Source of the DNA: Talinum fruticosum
Lineage: Eukaryota > Streptophyta > Magnoliopsida > Caryophyllales > Talinaceae
DNA length: 64,000 nucleotides
Reading direction: 5' to 3'
Assembly (NCBI GenBank): GCA_021018815.1
Contig: JAITYX010000028.1
Location: forward strand, 6,985,001 to 7,049,000
Program-made: the position numbers and the translations under genes
Shown: positions 46,171 to 58,202 of the stretch, in pieces
Layout: each line of letters begins with the position of its first letter
Numbering within the stretch: the first letter of the stretch is position 1
Notes under the pieces: model-generated
Seen by the model: only the letters and a program-made list of their open reading frames with translations
Databases searched by the model: none
What the model was told of the DNA's origin: nothing

Positions 46171-47651
46171 TAAACAAATTGAAACAAATTAGCTAAAATT
46201 TGTGGAGATTAGTAATATGAGAAGAACTTTTTTTTTTATCACCGATTTGGCAAATAACTTAAATTTTTTAATTTAGCATAATCATTTTGATTTATATTTC
46301 TTAAATAAAGCATTTGGTTATACCTAATTTATTAAAACTTTTGTTTACCAATTACTAACATTTATATACATGAAAACCATGAATCAAGATAGATGAAATG
46401 TTGATAATGAATATATGATTCACATTAATCTAGTTTACTTTTCGTACAAATAAAAAAATATAAAATAAATATAATTGATGTAAATTTAAGAATTCTGAAT
46501 TTTAATAGTTAATAAATTTAGATTTTTTTATATAAAATTTTTGACTGGTTATGCTTGATAATAGGAGCAATTGAACATAAACATATAATACTTTATTTTC
46601 AAATGACTTAACTTGATTAGAAAATTAATGACAAATTATTTATGGATGATTTTAACAGAAATCATGCTAGAATAAATTATTAGCCACTGTTATAGTAACC
46701 AAAGGACATCATAAACGTGTATGTTTTCTAATATTTGTTGAACGATATGATCTAATAAAAATAAATATATGTAAAATATAGCGAAAGTGTTTTCAAGTGA
46801 TCTATAAGGTTTTAGGTGAATTTTTAGTTACTTTTACTTTTGATTTGGACACTTAGCACAAAACAAAACTATTGTTGTCACCACCCTTGATTTCAATTAC
46901 GCCTTTTGTCTTTCATTATTTGGTACTTTTAAGTTTGGACCCAAATGGTCTATATTACTCATATAGCATATAACGTAAAATTTTACCAATAAGGTCTAAA
47001 TCTAGTGATCAAGATTGAGATCCTAGGTACATTAGGTCCTATGTTCGATTTTTTCTTCCTCCATTATATTTCATTCTCTTTATGACTTATCTAGATTAAA
47101 AAAATATAGCATGGAGACCTTAGAGAATTCCTAATAAGAATAGACTTGGTTTTCTTAGACGTAAAAACAAGTTGTAATAAGCTAGAACAAGTTGGAATAA
47201 ATTTTATAATTGTATAATTTGATAGTTTTAATTTTAAAGTATAGTTGTAATGTTTCTATTTTGTTAATATTGATAAATGACTACCTATGTACATAAAAAA
47301 ATTTTATGTACGTAAGAAAACTTTTTTTTTTCAATATTTGCTTTTGAATCAAAATTTAAATATTTTATTATCCTAATATAAATTATGTGAATAATAAATT
47401 ATTAGCGATAATTAGAAACAATTGATCATCGATATGACTAACATTGGTGAACAAATAATACATGTTTTGAATATTAAATTGGTCCATTTTGGAGCATGTG
47501 TTTTGTGACCACTAGTGATTATAAGCCGTAAAATTGGTTACTGACCTTGTAACTTTTTCTCCTCCTCCGTCAATTAATTCATTAGATATTTATACCTTTT
47601 AAAACTTTAATGAAATAAAATCATTTTATTTAGTCATAATACACATTTAGG

Positions 47652-47653
<2 letters not shown>

Positions 47654-47696
<43 letters not shown>
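47654..47696 (+). repeat. TA dinucleotide microsatellite
   Basis: About 21 uninterrupted TA/AT units. Confidence 0.95.
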
Positions 47697-47699
<3 letters not shown>

Positions 47700-47829
47700 A
47701 TTATTTTTTGATATGATTGCCTAAAAATCAGCATGTAAATCTTCTAAATTCAAGCATATATATAATTTTATTATCTTTTATATTTATATTATCTAAAAAT
47801 CAATATGTATATCTTCTAAAAAAATAGCA

Positions 47830-47985
47830 AGTACTTTCCTTCCCCTTCTTCTCTTTCACATTGCCTCAGTCTCTCTCCTTACCGCCGCACGTGGTCACCG
47901 AGCATCCTGCCACCGCCGCCGCCGCCGTCTACCGCCAATCTCCTCTTGCCTCTCTTGTTTATTCTTGGTGAGTTGCTCTTGTATA
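47830..47985 (+). other. GC-rich exon-like stretch ending in a possible splice donor
   Basis: The CT-rich start is followed by GCCACCGCCGCCGCCGCCG and TTCTTGGTGAGTTG, a good donor, then T-rich sequence into which the solo LTR inserted (48008). It contains CACGTG (47888-47893). This may be the 5' leader of a host gene whose body lies outside the window. No start codon or protein can be assigned. Confidence 0.25.
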
Positions 47986-48937
47986 ATTATGGTTTTTTTT
48001 CTCCAAATAAAGGTTTGCTCTTGGAGAGAATTAATCACCCTAGAGGGGGTGAATAGGGTGATGAGGAAATTTGAACAATAAATGGAAGATTAAAGTTTAA
48101 AACAAACTTTGAGACTGTCCGAGTCTAGATTGGACTCAAAAATGTATGAACCCGAATTTATGTGCAAAACCTCCTAAGACAGAAAACCATGGCCAGTGCT
48201 AATCCAAGCACCAAGTGAAATCCACTATTTTGAATCAACAAAATACGAGTAGATAGACTCAACCGCAATTGCTCCCTTAGACAATTCCTTACAAGGTTTG
48301 CCTTGACTCGGAAGGTCCCTTATCCGATCTACTATTTCCTAACCGAGGTAACCTTTATAGTTAGAGACAAGCTGAGCTGAGTTAACCCTTACAGCTCGGT
48401 CAAGGGACCTTACTCGAAAGTAAGAATGAAAGTTGTGATCGATTACAAGACCTTACAACTCGGAAAGATATTAAGTACAAAGTTGGAGTTGTAAGTATAA
48501 GATTGAATATGAATACAAAGACTTTTGCTTAAGTATGTGTATTAACAATGGTTCCAACAATCTTCAAGTCCCGAGAACCGGCTTCTATTTATAGATGACC
48601 AAGCAGATTAGCCGTTGTGACTAGCTTCGATTAGAAGTCCTCTCGTGACCGTTGTAACGGTTCTTCCGAGTCGCTTAGAAAAATCCGTTGAGATGTGAAC
48701 GTTGTGTAACGGCTCTTGACTCCATAGGATGTCCCAATCCACCGGTGGTGTCCGAAAAGTAAGGTGAAAACCACCATTAAGCTTAGCGTTGAATATTTCA
48801 GCTTTGAAAATAGACAACCCCGAAACAGCTTCGGGCCTTGGTCGAAGTAAAAAAGTTTTGTCTCGCTGGCGATTTGACATCTTGAAGCCGATTACTTTTG
48901 TAGTTCAAAAGTAGGATAACCTCGTTTAGATGACCTA

Positions 48938-50507
48938 TGAAGGTTTGCTCGGGGAGAGTCCGAGTCACCCTAGAGGGGGTGAATAGGGTGATAGAAAATT
49001 CTTTTTGAAAACACACTCTTTTTCTCGTAAAAGAGACAAAGGCGCTTCGAGTCTATAAACAGAGTCGAAAAGATTGGACTCGAAAGCAATGAATCAAAAG
49101 AAACAAGAGCAAGAAAGCGCCTGAGTCTAGAATGAACTCGTAAAGAAGACACTTTAGATTTTACGTGGAAACCCTCCCGGGCGAGAAAACCACGGTCCGT
49201 CTCAATCCGGACACGAAGTCAAATCCACTATTTTGAGTCCACAAAATACCGTGAACTGATCGAACCCGAGTTGCTCCCTTGGACAACTCTATACAAGTTT
49301 TCCTAGACTCGAAGTTACCTTATCTCGATCTAGTACTTCCTAGCCGAGATAATCCTTACAGCTAGGGACAACTAAGCCGAGTTAACCTTTACAGACTTAG
49401 TCAAGGGACCTTACAAAGAATGTAAGAAGAGTTTGTAATCGAGTACAAGACCTTACAACTCAAAAAGTAATGAATTACGGAATGGGAGTTGTAAGTAGAA
49501 GATTGAGAGTAAATACAATAACTTTTCTCAAGTATGTGTATTAACAAATAGATTCGGCAATCTTCAAGTCTTGTGAAGTGGCTTCTATTTATAGATGACC
49601 GAGCAGAGTAGCCGTTATCTTCATCTCGCTGACCGAGAGTCCTCTCGTGACCGTTGATAAGAGTTTTCCGAGTCACTCGAAAGTATCCGTTGAAATATGA
49701 ATGTTGGACAACGGTTTAACTCTCTTGGAAGTCCCAAAACCATCGGTTGTGTCTTGAAAAATGAGGTGGAAACCACCGTTAAGCTTGGCATTCCAGCTTT
49801 TCCGGATATGGAAGCGGACACCTTCCGACACAATCTTCTCGGGACTAAAGCAGGGAAGGTGAAAAGCCATATCTCGCTGGTGATTTGACGTTCTAAAGCC
49901 GGCTACTTTTGTAGTTTGAAAAAGGTGTATCCTCGAATGAATAACCTACAAAAGTAAATCAATTCTCGGTTCTCAAAGCATAAAATACTTTGGTCCGAAG
50001 TTAGACACGAGATAATAAAATAATTATGATAATTACGCAATTGATTATCCGAGTCGAAATGAAGTGGAATCTTTTGAGTCCAATATCCATGATACTTAGA
50101 ATTCCATCCGACTTGGTCTAAGCGATAGAGCAAGTTCTATAAAGAATATCGAGTGAGAAAAACTTGATATAGACTAAGCATGAAACAGACTAAGGAGATT
50201 CACTCTAACATAAATAGAGCTTGTAGACGTAAGTAAGGTTCCGAGTGAGAAAAAGACGAAACATTAGTGTGCGATAAATCTGAGTGAAGATGGACTCGTA
50301 ATAAAGAACCATTTTTCCGAGTCAAAAACAGATAAGCAACAAAAGTACTAAGTAAACGATGTATCACTAAGAAAGATACTTATTTTACTCAAAGGAATTT
50401 CGTGATACCGAGAATGCCTTGGAATCAAAACTCTAAAAGCATGGGGTTGTTATACCCGACTTGTTTAGTGCAACTCGTAAATGCATTGAGAAATGTCCGA
50501 GTCTTCA
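48938..50507 (-). repeat. 3' LTR of copia element B
   Basis: On the plus strand it runs TGAAGGTTTGCTCGGGG to GTCCGAGTCTTCA. The adjoining internal sequence ATCTCCCCTTTTGATG (50508-50523) is the complement of the polypurine tract. Confidence 0.95.
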
Positions 50508-50934
50508 ATCTCCCCTTTTGATGAAAGGCATTCCATACTTAAACAGAAACTTTGTTAGAGAAAAAAATGATTCCGAGTGGTTCGCGTGAGTAAGACATAC
50601 TCGAATAAATCGGAGCAATATATAGTATATCGAGTAAAATAAAATAAGGTATGCTTTCAACATTAACTCGGAAAATAAAGCAAGGCAAAACCGAACTTAG
50701 AAGATAATAGAGAAATGCATTGCTTCATTAAAATTTCAAGAAGGGGCGGAAAAACTCCCCTAAACAAGACAACCAGCTTCGACTCTAGTTCTCCCCTTGC
50801 CTTTCAACAAAAATAATACAACAAGAAAAGAAAGGGAGAAAAGGAACAATGAATACAACCGAGATGTCCGGATAGAAACAAAAATAAAACAGAAAACGGA
50901 GACACCGAGGAATTGTGACTCGAGTGCATGGCTC
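50508..50934 (-). other. 3' untranslated region and polypurine tract of element B
   Basis: The polypurine tract reads CAAAAGGGGAGAT on the minus strand, directly against the 3' LTR. The second purine run found in element A (GGCAAGGGGAGAA) lies at about 50787-50800. No gene seen. Confidence 0.7.
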
Positions 50935-52546
50935 CTAGGAGGGAGGGGGATTTCTCGGTGGAGGCGGAGGTGCGCCGGCGCCGATATGATCTTGACGATG
51001 TGCTTGAGCGCGACGAAGGGAGAACCGGAATTGTCTTCGGGGCTCGGCTCCGAGTGGCTAACCCGGAGAAAGTGGATCAAGGGGTTCTTCCCTTGGGACC
51101 TCGGTGGCTGGAGGGGGCTGCTTTGTCCGACCCGCCTGGAGGGGCGAGGTCTTTCGACCCACTCGAGGCTCGCTGTCCGAGCCGAGTACAGCGATTTGCG
51201 CTTGGGGAGCGGATCGACCCTCAGCAGCTTGCCACGGCCTCTTCTTCCCTTTGCCGGGAAGGGCCCGCCTCGCCCGCGAGTTCCTCAAGCATCTTCTGCC
51301 GCATCCGCAGCTTCTTCCTCTTCTTCTTCATCTTCCTCGCTGTCCGAGGAGGTCGGCCTGGGCTCGAAGACGCTTCGGACGCGTCTCGAGTCATCCCGGT
51401 CCCGAGCCGCCTTGGACCGTCTCTCTCTAAGGAGCTCGACCAGCTCCTTCCGCTCCCGGACCAGCTCCCTCATCTCAAGAACGAGAGACTGCCGCTCTCG
51501 GATTTGGGACTCGACTCAGTCTTTTGGTTGATGGTCGACCTTGGAGGACAGACTTGAAAGCCCCGAGCATGTCTCCGAGTTCAAAAGACACGGAGCCGAT
51601 CTTGTCCATGAAAGCAGGGGACAAGAGGGCAGAGAGAGATTTGGAGGGACTCGAGGTGGAGGCACCACCAGGTGCGAGAGGGAAGAGGGAGAGGGGTTGA
51701 TTTCGAGTCCGAGGAGGAGAAGGGGGCCTCGGCTCGAGTTGTGAACCCAAACACCGTGGTCGGTTTCCGGTATCCATACCCCGGAGTTCCTTCTTGCCGA
51801 CCACAATGGCCGCCTCGGACACCGCGTTTGGGTCGGAGGGAAGAGGAACTTGAAATTGTTTGAAAACGAGGGTGAGAAGAGCACCGAAAGGAAGGGAGGT
51901 GTTCTTCTTGGTTTGGAGTTAAGCCGGCACAACGGCCATCCGCTCAATGATGGAGGGGAAGAGGTCGACTTCGTATCCCTCCGGGATATCGAAGAGGGCT
52001 TTGAGGTGCTTGGAGTTGGGGTTCTCCTTGCTAGAATGCTCGTGAGAAGAAGGTTCTCATCAGCAGAAAGCACGTAAGCCTAGCTTTTGACTTCAACCGA
52101 GTCACGTAAAAGTTCTTTCCGGACCCAGGGAATTCTTTTGCGTACTTTTCAAAGAAGTCGTCGGCGACTTCAAGTGAAAGGGATAGGGTTGCTGTCCAAG
52201 AAAAGAGAAGAAACTTTGAACGAGGCGGTGGAGCAGGGAAGAGTTGATACTGAACAGTAATGTTCGAACCCTAGAGGTTAGAACATTTTCGGAGTGAGTG
52301 AGGTGAGCATAGAACTCGAAACGAGTTCGGGATAGATGAACTCGCTGAAACACAAGAATTGGTAGACTCCGGTGGTTTGGATGTTGGACAACCAGGAGAA
52401 TTTGGTTGTTGGGAAGAATTTGTCGTCCAGCACAAGGTGCTTGGATGACAACGGGTTTGGAAGGGGTTGAGCTTTCGGCTTGTTGGTGCGAGGCTTTTGG
52501 AGGAGGGAGAAACCCGGAAGTCGGGATGGTTTCCACGTTTAGGCAT
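50935..52546 (-). pseudogene. Envelope-like second ORF of copia element B
   Basis: The start MPKRGNH at 52546 matches element A (MPKRGSH). Continuing in shifted frames are RVHLSRTRFEFYAHL (about 52350-52310), MDKIGSVSFELGDMLGAFKSV (51612-51550), and a charged, likely coiled-coil MRELVRERKELVELLRERRSK (51473-51411). An acidic DSEEDEEEEEE run with an AADAAEDA tail follows, and a Pro-rich end before TAG (50935-50937). Long plus-strand frames at 50797-51557 are mirror images of this GC-rich coding and are not genes. Function of the family protein is not established. Confidence 0.7.
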
Positions 52547-53145
52547 TGTAAGAGAAGGAGAGAAAAGATGAAGCTTTTTGATCGAAAGAGAGAAGGAGGT
52601 CTAGAAGAGAAGAAAATAGAAAAAGTAGAAGAAAGAGTGATGAGAGCAATCGAAACTTACGAGAGAGTGAGAGAGAGCTTCTTCGATGTTTGCGGACGAT
52701 CAAGAGGGACTTGTTCACGTAGTAATATTCCGCGAGAAGTTTCTTTTGAGAGAGATGGAGTTTTAAAATACCGAGATGAAGATGGATAGTCGTTATTTAT
52801 AGAAAATAAGCGCACCCGTCCACTATCCGTTAAGTAACTCCGTTCGACTCAGCTTATCCATCAGTCACCAAAGACCGGTGTGACGGTTCTTCTTCAACGG
52901 TTGAGAAACCAGCGGTTTGAAATCTACTGATTACGATCCGATCGCAGCGCTCGACAAAGAGAGAGGAAAAGATTTTGAAAATATAATCCGAAACTCTCCA
53001 CTGTTCTAGAGATAGCTTCAGAAAATTTGATGTCCAAATTTCTCTACGTCCGAGTTTGACTCGAAACACGAAATAACTATCAGCCCAAGTATCACCGAAT
53101 CAAGTGAACTAATTGTTATTAACATACAAAGCACATAGCACAGAA
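52547..53145 (-). other. Spacer and CT-rich leader between pol and the envelope-like ORF (element B)
   Basis: The plus strand is GA-rich at 52550-52680, which on the coding strand is a CT-rich leader. A TATA octamer lies upstream at 52794-52801. No gene seen. Confidence 0.6.
52794..52801 (-). promoter_or_regulatory. Internal TATA box upstream of the envelope-like ORF (element B)
   Basis: TATAAATA on the minus strand (context TTTTCTATAAATAACG), 248 bases before the ORF2 ATG. Equivalent to 6003-6010 in element A. Confidence 0.55.
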
Positions 53146-54700
53146 TTAAGCATTTAACATGCCAAGCTCATTCCGAATAAAACAAAGCCGATCTTCACCA
53201 AGAGGCTTAGTAAAGATATCTGCTAATCGAAGATTAGTAGGAATGAACTTAAGCTCAATATCACCCTTTTCCGAGTGATCGCGTAAGAAGTGATACCCGA
53301 CCTCAATATGCTTTATTTTTGAATGCTGGACAGATTCTTAGTGATGCTGATTGCGCTTTGGTTGTCACACTTGATTGGGATTGAGTTGAGGAATAGTCCA
53401 AGATCCTTCAAGTGTTGTTTTATCCAAAGAATTCGAGCGCAACAAGCTCCAGCAGCAATGTATTCAGCTTCCGCAGTTGATAGAGCTACCGAGTTTTGTT
53501 TCTTTGAGTGCCAAGATATTAGGGATTGACCCGAAATTTGCAAGCTCCGGATGTGCTCTTTCGATCAACTTTGTATCCTGCGTAGTCTGCGTCTCGAGTA
53601 CCCGAGTCGAGTCGGTTTGAGTCTTTGGAATACCACGGACCTAAATTCCGAGTACCGCAAGATATCTAAAAATTCTCTTCACCGCAGTGAGATGTGATTC
53701 TTTTGGATTAGCTTGAAATCTTGCGCATAAACAAACACCGAACATTATATCCGGCCTGCTTGAAGTAAGATATAACAAAGATCCAATCATACCTCGATAG
53801 AGTTTCGATCTATTGCTTTACCTTTCTCGTCCGAGTCAAGTTTTATACTGCTTGCTCATTGGTGTAGATGCGTGCTTTGCATCTTGAAGTTTATATTTCT
53901 TCAGCAGTTCGTTGGTGTATTTTGATTGATGAACAAAGATTCCATCTTTGTCTTGTTTGATTTGCAACCCAAGGAAGAAATTGAGTTCTCCCATCATGCT
54001 CATTTGGAATTCTTGACTCATCAACTCGGAAAATTCTCGGCACGTAAATTCATTAGTAGCACCGAAAATAATATCATTAACATAGATTTGAACAATAAGA
54101 AAATCTTTCTCTTTGGTCTTTATGAATAGAGTCTTGTCGATCCGACCTCTTTTGAAATCATTTTGAACCAAGAAGCTACTTAGTCTTTCATACCAAGCTC
54201 GAGGGGCTTGCTTAAGACCATAGAGAGCCTTTTGAAGTTTGAAAACATGATTTGGAAATTCCGAGTTTTCAAAACCAGGAGGTCTGCTCGACATAAACTT
54301 CTTCTTCAATAAAACCATTGAGAAAGGCACACTTAACATCCATTTGATATAATTTAATATGCATGCTCGGATGCAAATGCCAACGATATTCTAATGGCTT
54401 CGATTTTGGCTACAGGTGCAAAGGTTTCCCTACAATCAATTCCTTCTTCTTGATTATATCCCCGAGCCACAAGTCTAGCCTTGTTTCGACTACCACTCCA
54501 CCCTCATCCAGTTTGTTCTTGAAAACCCATTTGGTTCCTATAACTGGGTGGTCGAAGGTCGGTTGGTCGAGTTCGGACTTGGTTTCTCTCGAATTGATTA
54601 AGTTCCTCTTGCATGGCCTCTACCCATTCTGGTTCGTTAAGGGCCTCTAGTGCATTTTGGGTTCGATTAATGAAATGAATGCAGTGAATGCACATAGATT
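53146..54700 (-). pseudogene. Copia element B reverse transcriptase and RNase H
   Basis: RT pieces in order on the minus strand: EPEWVEAMQEELNQFERN (54640-54580), AFLNGFIEEEVYVEQ-like (54335-54285), FKLQKALYGLKQAPRAWYERL (54243-54181), IYVNDIIFGATNEF (54087-54046) and GELNFFLGLQIKQDKDGIFVHQ. The second position of the catalytic YVDD pair reads N (AAT at 54076-54078), so the polymerase should be inactive. RNase H follows: TGYSDADYAGYK-type stretch around 53640-53575 with four altered CAG/CTG sites, QSLISWHSKKQNSVALSTAEAEYIA, CDNQSAISITKN, ADIFTKPL-like and a final NEL..MLNA before TAA at 53146. Frames change several times. Confidence 0.88.
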
Positions 54701-55029
54701 GTGAAGAGAGGAACGAGTTCTTACCCCACCGTTGATATCGAAATAATGTTTTCTTGAGGATGACTAGAAGTGAATTTGAAGGCTTTACCAGTTCTTTGAT
54801 TCACCAGGTTTGTGGGTTGAGCGGCTTGATCTTCGAAGCTTGTTCCGAGTGATCTCCTTCATTGACTTGTTCGTTCCGAGCCGCTTCTTGAACCTGTCTC
54901 ATTCCGAGTTTCCTCGTTCCGAGTGACTTCATTCGAGCATGTTGGGTCCGAGTCTTTGTAGGCTTAACTTCGTCATCATCCTTTCGAGCTTTAGTTCCGA
55001 GTATGAAGACTCACTTGGCTTCTCCTGTT

Positions 55030-55880
55030 CAAGCTCATCAAATACTACGTGGATGCTTTCTTCCACTTTGTTAGTACGATTATTGTAAATGCGATAAGCT
55101 TTGCTATGAGAGGAGTAACCTAGAAAAATATCTTCGTCCGACCGAGCATCGAACTTGGTCGATGATCCTTACCATTGTTGTGAACGAAGCACTTACATCC
55201 GAAAGGTCCGAAATATGAAATCTTTGGCTTCTTCCCTTTGTAGAGTTCATAGGGTGTTTTCTTCGAATGGGTCCGATGAGGCATCTGTTTAGAGTGTAGT
55301 TGGTCGTGTTTACTCGCCTCGCCCGTAAACAAGTATGGCAAGTTGTGCTCAATCATCATCGTCCTTGCTATTTCTTCAAGGGTTCTGTTCTTTCTCTCTA
55401 CTACTCCATTCTGTTGAGGAGTTCTGGGTGCTGAGAAGTTGTGAGAGATTCCATTTTTGTCACAAAACTCGAGAATTCTAAGTAATCGAACTTTCTTCCA
55501 TGGTCGGTTCGAATCTTTTGAATCCGAGTCCGAGACTCAACTTGAATCTTTCTGCAGAGCTTATCGAACTCCTTGAATGCTTCATTTTTGTGCTTAAGAA
55601 AACACACCCAGGTAAATCGTGAAAAATCATCAATAATGACAAGTATGTAAGATTTACCTCCGAGACTCTTCACGAGGATTCACCGCATAAATCCATATGC
55701 GATAATTCAAGTACTTTGGATGTGGAAACTGTCTTCGAGAGATTTGAATGAAGATCTCGACTTGTTTCCCTCGAGTGCATGCTTCACATACTTTGTCTTT
55801 CTCAAAAACACAGTTAGGTAAGCCCCTAACTAAACCATTAGATGCTAATTTCTTTATAGTATGCATGCCGATATGGCCTA
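55030..55880 (-). pseudogene. Copia element B GAG-pre-integrase and integrase
   Basis: MHTIKKLASNGLVRGLPNCVFEKDKVCEACTRGKQ (55866-55762) is the zinc-binding GAG-pre-integrase end. The core includes SLGGKSYILVIIDDFSRFTWVCFLKHKNEAF (55668-55575), KIRTDHGRKFDYLEF with the second catalytic Asp (55515-55470), and after frame changes TRTMMIEHNLPYLFTGEA and RTHSKKTPYELYKGKKPKISYFGPFGCKCFVHNNGKDH (55270-55160). A poorly conserved linker rich in Glu/Asp/Asn connects it to RT (54700-55030). Confidence 0.87.
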
Positions 55881-56700
55881 ATCTACAATGCCAAGTCCAA
55901 GAATCATCATGGAGAGACGCTTTTAAACAAGATAGGTTCCGACTTAGGTCGAAAGAGGGATGATGTATGTATTACCCGATCTCTTACTTGACAGCTTGAT
56001 CTCTTTGGTAGAGACATCGAAATAGTGCAATTGGTCCGAGTGAATCTTACCTCTTGACCTTTGTCACATAGTTGAGAGATGCTCGAGCAGATTATATTTC
56101 AATCCCCGGACAAGATATACTCGGACTCGACCAGATTGCTTCCTTTCCCAATCTTGCCAATCCCCACGATCTTGCCCTTGCTATTATCTCCAAAATTAAC
56201 TTTACCTCCTTTATGTCCTGCTCAACACGTAAAAGAGTCCTACATCTCCCGACATATGGCGTGAGCATCCACCGTCAAGATACCGAGTGTCCTTTTGATC
56301 TCTTCCGAGTTACCCGCAAAACAAAGAGAATCTAACCCTTCTCACTTCCTCTAACAAACCCAAGTAACATTCTTTACTCGTGGTCCTTTTCGAGGAAGAA
56401 GGTGTTTTGGAACCCAGATTTGAATGACTTTGGGTTTTGTCCGATTCTCGAGTCTTCCTCTCGTAGAACCGAGTCCGTGTCTCTTTCTTTCGAAAGCTTT
56501 TCCTTTTGAAACGAGAGAAAATGGTTTCCTTTTGTAAACAGCTTCGGGCTTGGTCCTCCTTTCATTTCGTGAATGGGATCGTGCTCGACTTTCCCGAACT
56601 TTACAGTTCGGGAATCCTTTTGAAAAATTCCGAGTAAGAATTAGATTCTTCCTCTTTGTTGAAACCAAGACCTTCTTTTCGAAAAGAGACACACTCGTGA
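55881..56700 (-). pseudogene. Copia element B protease region and Gag-protease linker
   Basis: Linker with Lys/Arg-rich sequence (ERRTKPEAVYKRKPFS, 56565-56520) and FQKEKLSKERDTDS. The protease active site reads YLDGGCSRHMSGD at 56285-56245 (minus), so the expected D-S-G is D-G-G, which would be expected to harm activity. A HLLPRKGPRVKNVTWVC segment precedes it. The rest of the domain is frame-broken up to LSQLCDKGQEVRF (56090-56050). Confidence 0.78.
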
Positions 56701-58143
56701 TCCTAAGAGCATGTCAAGGTTCTTCCGACCTTGAGTAAATTTTAAAACCAGATCTTGAGACTCGGTGAGCTTCTGCTGTAGTCGCTCATTTTCTTTCTTG
56801 AGTAACTCGGACTCAGTCTCATTAGCTTGAGCACTTGTCTTGAGTTCTCTCGAGTGTGAGTCTCGGTTTTTCTAATTCGTTTTTCAAAGCAAGTGCTCTC
56901 GAAGTGATTGACTCAAGTTGTTCTTTGAAATGAGAAGAATCGAATTGGACTTTTCTTCCAAAGTAAAGATGTATTTAGCTAAATCGACTTTGGAAAATTT
57001 GAGGAAGTAGTTTATTACCTCTTGAGGATCAGCTTCCTCATTGTCCGAGTCTCGAGTCCGACTCTCTTTCAGCTTCCGAGTCGAGATTGCCATTAGACAC
57101 TTTGAGTCATCCGAGTCCTCGTCGTCTTCCGATGAGTCCTCATCGCTCCATGTTGCCATCATGGCCTTTTTCTTCTTCCTATCCCTTTTTCTTTTTGGAC
57201 AGTCCTTGACTATGTGGTCTTTGCTGCCACATTCAAAACATCTAGAATTCTTAGACAAAGACAACTTTGAAGGAGAAGAAAACTTACCTTTTCTATCTCT
57301 CTTGTCTTTCTTGTAGAATTCTTCTTTTGGTCTTTTGTCCCATCTTTTATGCTTCATCATTCTCTTGAAGCCTCTTGCAATGAGTGCCATGTGATCATCT
57401 TCCGAGTCGAAGAGCTCGGACTTGCTTCTTTGGATTCCGAGGCTTTAAGCGCAATGTTCCTCTTGGTAGTACCCTCAGCATCTTCTTCTTCCGGATGTAT
57501 CTCATGTGTTAAAAGCTTTCCGATGAGCTCGTCCGGCTTCAAGAGTGAAAGGTTCCGAGCCTCTTCTATGGCAGTCACCTTAGGACCCCATCGTCTCTTG
57601 GGTAGGCTTCGAGAATTTTCCAGGCACATCTCTTCATGGGAGATTTTCTTTCCCAGAGATTTGAGATTGTTGGTGATCTCGAGTAAAGCGAATGAACATC
57701 CGAGTAATATTCTCCTCCGGCTCCATTTTGAAAAGCTCATATTTGTGAAGATACTCGGCTGATCTTCGCTTGTCTCACCCGACTCGTACCTTCGTAGGTG
57801 TTGACCAAGGTATCCCACACCTCTTTAGCAGAGTCACATGCAGAGACTCGGTTGTATTCTTCCGAGCTTATGGCGCACATAAGAATGTTCATGGCTTTGA
57901 AATTCTTTCGAACTTCTCTGCCTCGCTGGTGTGAACTCAGCCTTTGTCTTGGGAAGGATTCCGAATTCATCTGTCTTGGTTGGAATATAGTTTCCTTGTT
58001 GTATGATTTCCCATACTTCTTCATCATGATCCATGAGGAAACATTCCATAAGCTTCTTCCAAGTGCCCAAAGTTTGAGCCCTTGAATTTTGGAGGCCTGT
58101 TGGAAGATCTTCCTTCGTCGAACTCTCCGGTGTTCCGAGCCAT
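56701..58143 (-). pseudogene. Copia element B Gag
   Basis: It starts at the ATG at 58143 (MARNTGEFDEGRSS). Then come WKKLMECFLMDHDEEVWEIIQQG (58058-57990), RKNFKAMNILMCAISSEEYNRVSACDSAKEVWDTL, and capsid pieces ISHEEMC..SLPKRRWGPKVTAIEEARNLSLLKPDELIGKLLTHEIHPEEE (57655-57480). A complete zinc knuckle CFECGSKDHIVKDC lies at 57240-57200, followed by a basic RKRDRKKKK run and DEDSSEDDEDSDDS. This is the best preserved Gag of the two copies, with frame shifts near 57740 and 57380. Role: particle formation and RNA packaging. Confidence 0.88.
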
Positions 58144-58188
58144 CCGATCTTTAAACCTTTAGATTGTTAAATCCTTTCCGAAAGGCTA

Positions 58189-58200
58189 GGCTCGATACCA
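58189..58200 (-). other. Primer binding site of copia element B
   Basis: The minus strand reads TGGTATCGAGCC, two bases after the 5' LTR; same shortened CAGAG core as element A. Confidence 0.75.
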
Positions 58201-58202
58201 AT

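Larger units (their letters stand above)
43321..48002. other. AT-rich intergenic spacer, no gene supported
   Basis: I read both strands and found no conserved domain. Noteworthy pieces: a GC-rich stretch with repeated short blocks (GAATCAGAACCCGG, AACCAGAAGG) at 45480-45870, which on the minus strand looks like a leader exon ending at a possible donor CAAG/GTTACTT; a hAT-like end at 45919-46170; a TA microsatellite; and a GC-rich exon-like stretch at 47830-47975. Confidence 0.5.

Noticed and set aside
50797..51557. Long plus-strand frames of 209 and 244 codons
   Set aside because: They are the mirror of the minus-strand GC-rich envelope-like ORF of element B; composition keeps several frames open. 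The minus strand has the conserved start, coiled coil and order shared with element A.
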